Source: Ailurus styani
Lineage: Eukaryota; Chordata; Mammalia; Carnivora; Ailuridae
NCBI GenBank assembly: GCA_002007465.1
Contig: LNAC01000771.1
Span: 327,830 to 391,829, forward strand
Reading direction: 5' to 3'
DNA length: 64,000 nucleotides
The position numbers were made by a program, and so were the translations under genes. Below the pieces are notes generated by a model that saw only the letters and a program-made list of their open reading frames with translations, had not been told where the DNA came from and searched no databases. Positions 56,066-64,000 of the stretch are shown piece by piece (the first letter of the stretch is position 1; every line of letters begins with the position of its first letter).

Positions 56066-59000
56066 CCTGACTCACTAACCACTCAAGGAGATGGTACTAG
56101 AACTCCTCAGTCTCTATGCCTCCATTCACTCTGCCTTCTCTGCCAGATGAAAGATCTGGCCTCTCTGCAGTCCCCAATTATAAGCACAGTGCTTTACCCT
56201 TTCTCTTGTCAGCCACAGAGCTCTACTGGGCTACTCAGAAGAACCAGAATGGGACTACTTACATTATTTTCTTTCTTCTTACTTACCCCTGCCAAAGATC
56301 CAATGGAGAGAGCCTGCAAGCCTCTTCCTGAGACACTTGTCATCCTTCACGTGAAGCCCCATTTCTATTAATGCTTTTAATTTTTCCTTTTCTTGGCATA
56401 CAATGCTATATATGTTTTCTAAAGAGCTGATTCATCCTCTGTTCTGTAATTTAATTTCTGTAGTTTGACATTCATACATACGTGTGATTGCTGCTACTAG
56501 CATCATAGCTCAGGATTAGCAGACATGTCAGCCAAGTTTGAAAGTCAAATTGCATTACACACAGCTTTTCCCTCCATGTCTCTCATTCAGTGATGAATAT
56601 TTTATTGTATATCAAAATAATATATAACAATAAAAGTGCCTTTGTGTTTATACAGAGCCCTTTCACTTCACAAAGTACTTGTATATTTACACTGTTTCAT
56701 TTATTTTCAGGGTTTTTTGGCATGTTTAATAGGGGTACCTGCATGTAAATAATTTAAATGTTTTCATACAAGTAGATATATGTATCAGCATATTTTTAAA
56801 TTTAATATTCCTTCACATAGGCTAACCTTTTATGTCCTTTTTTCTCTGCTTTTTCCAGACTCACTTCTATCTCTGTTAATTTGAAATATATGTAAAGTGC
56901 TACCATGACTAAGGTAGGCAGACTGTAATTTCAGAATAGGTGGCCTTGAGCAATGTTATCCCATACTGACTTGTGAGCCATTCCTTTACATATGCCACTT
57001 CACTATTATGTCTCAAAGGAGACATAAAGACAGGCCTTCTGGGACCTAAAATTGGCAAAGGAAGGTAGTATTTTTAAGGTATGGTTAAGGAGCTGAGGCA
57101 TAACAGCAAAGTGATCTACTCTGTTAATTATGTCTGAAATCACTTAGTACCATTCCTGGATCATAGGCACACAGGAAGTTTGGTTAAATACAAATCTGAA
57201 ACAATTTGCTGGTGTCACCATTGGCCTAAAACTTCTCTCTTGTTATGTAAGTCCTACTCAGTATTGAAGGCCTTTCTCCACTTCTATCTTTACTACCTAA
57301 TCCTTCCCAGATTCCTTTGGTGCAATTTGTTTCTCTCTATGTAGTCATTTCATTCACAATATTTGTTGATTGATAAATGTGGTTCTGAAGTCATTGTCAA
57401 AACAAACAATACCCCCACTTTCATGAAGCTCATATCCTGGTTAGGAACTATTTGGTTATAATAAAATGAAACTAACTCAAACTAATGAAAGGAGCAAGTC
57501 ATTCAATTCAGGAATGTGAATATGGTTAATATCCCTGAAGAGCTAAATCTGAAACTGGGAAGTCTTTCGAATGCAATGATTCTTTTCCCCTTTGCCCCTT
57601 TTGCTAGAACCTAGTGGGATTTTGTGTCTTTTGTTGTTGTTGTTGTCATTCATGGAAACATCATTCTTCTCTCTGTAGACTGGCTTTGTCCACTCAAGTT
57701 AGACATAGTCAAGATGTTTGTCTCAGTCTTACTTTATGTGACCTTCCAGTTGAGTCTCTGAATACCTGGTTTTCATGATTATCCCCATTCACCCAGTGGG
57801 CTGATTCCATTCCTAGACCAAGTTAGGATGCTGCTCATGTGGCTTATAGATTGACGATTTCAAATAGCCATCTGAGTTTTAAGTTTTGGGACTTCCTTCA
57901 TAATAGGTCATGCCCTTTCCAATTGTCTGGCATCTCCATCATACTAAACATCAGTTGAAGATGCACCAGAAAATGTCCACAGAGACCTTTATAAAGGTGA
58001 AATAGACTTAATGTGTCAACTCTTATGATACTTATTTTATATTTGTATTGACTACTTTTGTTTGTACATAGAGTTACACATCATTAAATAGCACCATTTG
58101 ACTTGAGATAATCTAATATATAAGAATGTGAGTGGAAAACTAAACCACTTTAGTAACTAAGGGAAATTACTTATTAATTCTTTATATCTCTTGGATCAGG
58201 GAAATTATCTGAAAAGTTAACTTTTTTTCTAGCATTTAAAGTGGCATGATGCTTTTCTTAGCCACTAAAATCTGAATAGCATTTAAGTTAATATACATTT
58301 TCAAGGTCATTTTAAAATTTTATATTTCTTTTAGAGAAAGTGTCTTAAGTTTCCGATGGTTTGACTAGAAAGTTACTATGGAATTTTAAAAGTGTGAACG
58401 CTAGAGACAGCTTAAGCATAACTATATGTGAATCAAAGAACCATTTTTTTTCAGAAAGAATGCAGCACGTTGGTTTCCACATATAAAACCAAAATTATCT
58501 CTCTTACAACAATAATGTGACAGAAAGACTCACATATATTGTAAAAAAAATCCATAGATCCTAAGGAATGTCTATAAAAACAGGTCATCTGATTGTCCCT
58601 TTTTTATTTGCTTTATCACACCCTGGCTATGGATGCCCTGGTTCTATATCTTTGGATGTCTAATTTAGAGCTTCATAAGAGAATTTTCTCTAAGAGTGCT
58701 GGATGAGTGCCCTAACTCCTGTGAAGACACCTAGACTCACCTTGCATGAGCCTGACCCAGAATCATCATCTCAGTTCCTCTAGTACATCCTTCCTGGTTC
58801 TACTGGCTATGGACTCTCCTAAATTAAAAAGATTTTTAATAGGTATACCTGCAGGATGAAGTATGCAGGTAAATAGGTATAATTTCATCATTTTTACTTT
58901 CTAATATATAAATACATCCTTTGGCTTCTGATCATACTGTTCGAAGTGGCAAAAATGTAGTATCAACAACAAATGTCAATTTTAGGGTGTTCAATTAAAA

Positions 59001-61389
59001 TAGAAATGAAGACAGGACTTAGTACATACAAAGTGATACATGATAATAAGTGATCCTTTCCCTTAAGACAATGCAAACCTTGCTATTGGGGACTGTGACA
59101 GCAAATTGGTATTATGTCACTTTCTGTGGTCATCATAATTCATTCTTAATTCTGGGAGAACGATATATTCCACAATATTTATTGAGAACACTGTGGCAGT
59201 TTGAAGGATCCAACAGAGAAACAGATATACCCTCAAGTAACTATAGGAATTAGAATAAGAATAGATACAGGTACAGTTGTAAGTACAGGTAATAGGTGTA
59301 TATATAGGTATAGTCCATTTCTGTTACTGGCTCCCACCAATGCTATCATTTTCTGGTGTTATCAAGACCTCTGGAAATAATCCGCATTCATTTCAGGTCA
59401 AGATAAATGGAGTCAGAGACAGTTTTCTGCCGCTGAATATTAAAGAGGATGTTGAATTTCAAATTGTGTTTAAGTAGCAACTGGCTCTGTTGCAAGGTTT
59501 TATATGGAGTGTTGTATTCATTGCCACTCTCAACCTGTTAACTCTCTTTAGACATTAAATAGCATTGAATGAGATCAGTAGTTATGGAACTAAGAAGGAA
59601 AGGGTCCTATAGACCCATATAGCTTTGAAAAATAGTGGCTATTTCTCATTAATGATATAGAAGCTTGATTATTGGGAAAAAAATCCACAAAATGAGTTTA
59701 AAATATCAAGATCTAAATCTCTAAACCATGAAGGAAGTCCATTAACTTTTATTTGATTTTAATACAGTAGCCTAGGAAGATCAGAATGAGCATGAACTCA
59801 TTGTTCTAACATGATGAATTTATGCCATTTATTACATAGATGGTAGGGAAGCACACTTTTTTGGTAACTGTCATGTTAGTTTTTACTACGTTTATTTTTA
59901 TAGCAACAATTAAAGTACCAGGAAAATAATATTCAACGCCATGTTTTGTTTTGTTTTGTTTTTTCAGACGGACCATTAAGGAAAAGAAAGGCCAGCATGT
60001 TTCTATGTTTGTTCTCAGGCATTATCTAGACTGCATCTTATTCCAAGAGTCTTCTCTCAAAGATTTATGATGAACTTTAATGTGGGCAGCAAGCACTTAT
60101 TATTCAGAGAAGATCAAGGCCAGGAGTGGAGGGGTTACTATCTTTGTGACACAGGGTTGTGTTTGGCTAGGATCTCTCAAAGGTCATCTGATGTTCTCAT
60201 ATATACCTTTTCTTTCTTTTACCATTTTTTGCTTGGTCTTATCTTTCTCTTTAAGAAAAGAAAGCACTTCCTGCAGTGAAGTGGTTAAATTGATATACAT
60301 TACATTTTTCAGTTAAGTCTTTCTTCCTTCTGTGTCATGTTACAAGAGAGAGGGGGAGAGAGAGGGGAAGGAGATGAGGTGTGATCTCTCTGCTCTCACA
60401 GACTCTTTCCCCTTCCAAATATGAAAAATTATTATTCTCTTGTACAGTGCCCAGAAGAATGGGTCTAAACAAATTTTAAATACACTGGAACAACTTATTC
60501 CAACCAAATAATCAGTGTGGGTAATCCTGTCACCTTTGGTATACTCTTCTCCATTACACACAGTTGTCATGGATTGGGTGTATAGCAGTTCAACGAGTAC
60601 AGGACAAAGTACAAGGTTTAAGTGCTTTTCTTTTTCCAGGCAAAATCTATAAATGGCCCCCTTTCAATGCCTTGCCAAATAACCTCATGGAACAAGTGAC
60701 TTTTTTTTTTTCCAAAATAGAAAAGAATGCTCACGCTTTGATAAAGATAACATTGGTAGCTGAAAAGACAGTCTTTCCCTGGTACTGGGGTTCAGGTTAT
60801 GCTAGAAGCTGGAGAAAAGATACATCAAATTTGTCCCAATGAGCCTGAGAATCCCATGCTAACTGAAATCAGTCACTCATTCTGCCTCCAAGAGCTTTGC
60901 CCCTCATCGGGCCCCTTGCTGTGGTCCCTGGCCCAGGAAGCAGAGCCCAGGCTCCAAGAGATTTCCCACAATCTTCAATTGCTTTATTCAATGGTTGTAA
61001 ACTTCCTGATTACCAAGGGCTCCTCTTACTACTTCTTCCCATGAACCCCCAATATTAAAAGATTTCCTCTACCAACAAACTATATTTTTGAAGTCATGAT
61101 ATATATTCTCTACTAGCCAGGGTCATACACAACAACCAACTTGAGCTTCTGGGTGCCATGAAAGAACTAGCATTGCCACATCCAGTTTGTACAATTTAAG
61201 CCAAAACTAAGCACAGCTACTCAATTTTTAACTATTCTTCACAATTTGCTTGAGCATGAATGTGACATTTCTATTAGGTACCCACATGTCTCCACTATTG
61301 CATTCATGAGCTCTTCAGAGAAAACTTCGATATGGGCATATTTTCTTTTCTGGTTCTGGATAGTGAAGCATCTGTGTTTTGAAATCTGG
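56066..61389. other. Longest block without a named repeat
   Basis: About 5.3 kb with only weak traces: MIR/L2-like bits near 56640-56715 and 57355-57490, and (TTG)n at 57630-57646. A purine tract (GA-rich) is at about 60343-60378. Frames of up to 92 codons (60564-60842) show no domain. No CAN-SINE occurs between 53.6 and 62.7 kb, unlike the rest of the window. Confidence 0.45.
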
Positions 61390-61520
61390 GAAGACTTGAT
61401 TTTAAATTGTGCTAACTTAGGCAAGTTATTTTACTTCTTAGAGTAAGAACTGAAGAGAATATACATGAAGTACCCACAATAGTGTCTGCTATATAATGAG
61501 CATTTAATAAATGTAGCATA
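61390..61520 (+). mobile_element. MIR SINE remnant
   Basis: The segments 'gtgctaacttaggcaagtta', 'ttttacttcttagagtaaga' and 'ctatataatgagcatttaat' with 'aaatgtag' match the MIR core and 3' end. Confidence 0.7.
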
Positions 61521-61629
61521 TTGCAAATGATCTACCTATAATTCATTAACTGCCACTATCATTTCCTCCACATTTCCTAGCAATCCCAACAATTTTTATT
61601 TTTACCAAATTACCAGATTAATAATTAAA

Positions 61630-61755
61630 TACTTCATTGTAAACATCATGAGGGCAGAAACTGAGTCTTCATTTTTGGATTCTCAGCAGTGACAGTGTTG
61701 TTTAACCATAAAGAAAGCAATCAGTACATGCTCAGCGATAGAAAAATGACTAAAT
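61630..61755 (+). mobile_element. L2 3'-end remnant, tentative
   Basis: The segments 'gtaaacatcatgagggcaga', 'aactgagtcttcatttttgg' and 'cagtacatgctcagcgatag' resemble the L2 'gagggcagggac..' to 'gtgcctggcacatagtaggc' end. Confidence 0.5.
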
Positions 61756-62611
61756 TTGAAGTGTGATGTATAGTAATAAGTAATTTATTACTTGATAATA
61801 ATTATAATATACACAGCTATATATGTATAAGATGCACAATTAAACATTAAAGTAAACCACTAAGCAAAACCTCCATGAATAGGAGATTCTGACCTTAAGA
61901 ATTGAAGAATTGGTTCTGATTTTAAGTGTGTGAAATCATGAATTATGTGAGCTGTGATAGTCTAATTGCCTGTAGTGAGAGCCAGAAATATAAAAATGAG
62001 TTTTATTATAGGCCAGATAAATTCTAGGTGCTAGAGACAGAAAGTGTAAGAAGGATTTTCCTGCCTTTAATGAGCTTACAAGTGAATGGTAAGAAAGAGT
62101 CAGATAATTACAACAGAGAAAGAGAAATGCAATGATGGAGATGTGCCCAGGATACCATGGGTGCATGGAGCAGTGGGTGGAGAAGGGGCATGATTTCTAG
62201 GAGGGGTTGTGCCTAGGCAGAGTGAAAGGAGTCAGAGTGAAAAAAGGTCAGTAGGTCAGGGAAGTTTGAAGGTGAGGTGAGTGTTAGGATGGGTAGGAAG
62301 GTTGGGGGATGTGGAAGGGGAGTGTTGGGTAGGACAGGACAGGGTAAAGACATCTAAGGATAAAATTACTCAACAAAATTAGGTTGAGACATCATAGAGC
62401 CTTATGTTGTTGAAGACTTGGCCCTCTGGATCTTATTAATGAGTTTAACTTTATTCCATAGCTAATTAGTGCCCTAAAATTTTTAAACCAAAGAGTGTCA
62501 TGGTCAGACTGCATTTGAATGAATATCCCCGGCAGCTGTGTGAGAAATGGATTTGAGGAAGCCTGGAGTAGGTCTAGGTCAGAACAACCACCGAGGGACC
62601 GTTAGCAATTA

Positions 62612-63167
62612 CAGTTGACCCTTGAATAACATGGTGTTTAGGGGCACGGACCCTCCACACAGTTGAAATCCACATATAATTTTGACTCCCCGAAACCTTT
62701 TTTTAAAAGATTTATTTATTCATTTTAGAAAGAGAGAGAGAGCTCGAGTGTGTGCATGAGTGGGGGAGGGACAGAGAAAGGGAATACTCAAGCAGACTTC
62801 CCTGCTGAACTCAGAGCCCGACCTGGACCTTGACCCCAGAACCCATGAGATTATGACCTTAGTCGAAACCAAGAGTTGGTCGGTCAACCAACTGAGCCAC
62901 CCACATACCCTGACTCCCCAAAAACTTAAGTACTAATCACTTATTGTTGACCAGAAGCTTTACTGATAACATAAATAATCAATGAACACTTATTTTATGT
63001 TATATGTATTATATACTATATTCTTAAAGTAAGCTAGAGAAAAGAAATTATTAAAACTATAAGGAAGAGAAAACACATTTACAGTACTGTATTGTATTTG
63101 TAAAAAAAAAAATCCACATGTAAGAGGACCAGCACGGTTCAAACCTGTGTTTTTCAAGGGTCAACTG
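62612..63167 (-). mobile_element. MER2 DNA transposon split by a CAN-SINE
   Basis: The terminal inverted repeats are cagttgacccttgaataac at 62612 and the complement ttcaagggtcaactg ending at 63167. It shares 'tatactatattcttaaagta' and 'agctagagaaaagaaa' with the copy at 22266. The preceding bases are TA, as expected for TA target sites. Without the SINE the element is about 330 bp. Confidence 0.88.
62683..62927 (-). mobile_element. CAN-SINE nested in MER2, with target-site duplication
   Basis: The body at about 62697-62910 runs from the tail complement aaaagatttatttattcatt to the head complement accaactgagccacccacat. The flanks tgactccccgaaacctt and tgactccccaaaaactt (62683 and 62911) form an imperfect duplication. 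Confidence 0.93.
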
Positions 63168-63600
63168 TGGTCTGAGAAACTGGAAACCAGGGCCATGCAG
63201 GTTGGGTTAGACAGGGGGCAGTAATTTGGGAAATACTTAGGAAATAGTATTGGCAGAAACTGGTGACTGGTGATGTTGGAATTTAGTTGAAAGAGGAGTT
63301 AAAAACAATTTTTAGATTTTTAGCTTGCATGGCTAGTAGCGAGATGATTTTAGCCACTGGAAGAAAAAAATGTCAGAGGGGGAATGGGTTTGTAGTGGTA
63401 GAAGCGATGAAGGCAGTCTGAGATGCCCTCTGAATGCTGGCCGTATTTGAACCTAAGTCTCAGAGAAGATATTTGGACCAGAGAAATGGAGTCACCTATA
63501 CCAAGAAGGATGGGGATTTCACTTCTGAGATACATCCATGGCATAAACAATGACCATTTGACATCGTTACATAACATAAGTAGGACATTGACCCAGTGAA

Positions 63601-64000
63601 GGTAGGATCAGGGCCTATATATAACTGCTTTGAATTTCCTGGGGCTTTCTTTGAGAATTAGAAAAAGTCAACCCACGAATTTTAAAATACAGAATGGCAT
63701 CAAAAAAGTTCATTCAATAAATGTATATCCACAGTTTAATATCTGAAAATCAGATATTTCTAAAGAGAGAGAGAAGAATAGGATTTATGAAAGGAAAGAA
63801 AGAAGGGAGTAGAGGGACAAGAGGAGAGTAGAGACAGAGAGGTCAGAGATCTCATGGAGAAGAAAGAATTCCTGTTGATGAGAATCTGAAGATGATCCCG
63901 ACCACTCGTCTGCAGGACGGACAAAATTCCTATAGCAGTCTCTTTCTGTTGTTCTTCAAGTGGGTAAACTTAAACTTGTATGCAAATATGTACAGAATCA
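63601..64000. other. Unassigned sequence with purine-rich tract
   Basis: A GA-rich purine tract spans about 63758-63870. No exon or named repeat is visible up to the window edge. Confidence 0.45.

Larger units (their letters stand above)
62000..63600 (-). mobile_element. L2 LINE, interrupted by MER2 and CAN-SINE
   Basis: The plus strand shows the L2 complement: 'ttctaggtgctagagacaga', 'gagcttacaagtgaatggta', 'agagtgtcatggtcagactg' and 'cccggcagctgtgtgagaaa' with 'tggatttgagg'. After the MER2 insertion at 62612-63167 it resumes with 'gtggtctgagaaactggaaa'. It is strongly diverged with no frame. The 63400-63600 end is approximate. Confidence 0.62.

Noticed and set aside
11382..62927. Regularly recurring similar segments as a CRISPR-like array
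   Set aside because: The recurring units are dispersed CAN-SINEs in both orientations with individual target-site duplications, kilobases apart.

Overview
This window looks like non-coding nuclear DNA from a caniform carnivore, most likely a mustelid. The main evidence is about seventeen CAN-SINE copies (tRNA-Lys-derived SINEs found only in Carnivora). Several are a young type with the 'gttaaagcctctgcc' and 'tcatgatctcagggtcctggga' signature that I associate with mustelids. There is also a recent carnivore-type L1 3' end with an intact target-site duplication. The window is AT-rich, has no CpG island and shows no bacterial-style gene organisation. No open reading frame belongs to a host gene I recognise. 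All are short, and many lie inside repeats or simple sequence. I found no exon, tRNA, rRNA, snRNA, CRISPR array or promoter I could defend. It reads as intergenic or deep intronic DNA.

Layout. 1-8 kb: mostly unassigned DNA with an internally deleted Tigger1-type DNA transposon, a perfect 18-bp inverted repeat, four CAN-SINEs and one MIR. 8-19 kb: mostly unique sequence with short L1 tails, a MER5A remnant, a MIR, two SINEs and a long (AC)n microsatellite. 19.7-22.1 kb: an ancient L1 carrying a young SINE. 22.3 kb: a MER2 element. 24.5-30.3 kb: four SINEs, an L2 3' end and two hAT-like remnants. 31.9-37.6 kb: dense repeats, namely L2, an L1 3' portion, a Tigger1 relic with a decayed transposase, another L1 segment, two SINEs and the youngest-looking L1 insertion. 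41.2-42.1 kb: a SINE nested in a SINE, with the only assembly gap, followed by an unnamed old repeat. 44.2-45 kb: an LTR inside a MIR, then a (GAAA)n tract. 48.8-54.4 kb: L1, SINE, two MaLR-type LTRs with an internal fragment, another L1 and a MIR. 54.5-62 kb: largely unique. 62-63.6 kb: a three-level nest, L2 holding MER2 holding a SINE.

There is no gene network to describe. The interpretable biology is the layered history of insertions. Three nests give relative ages: MIR before MaLR LTR, L2 before MER2 before CAN-SINE, and older SINE before younger SINE. I did not find a previously undescribed system. The items most worth a second look are three unexplained inverted repeats, the recent insertions that may be polymorphic, and the long unique blocks that could hold conserved non-coding elements. 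Repeat family names come from recall of consensus sequences, not from a database search.
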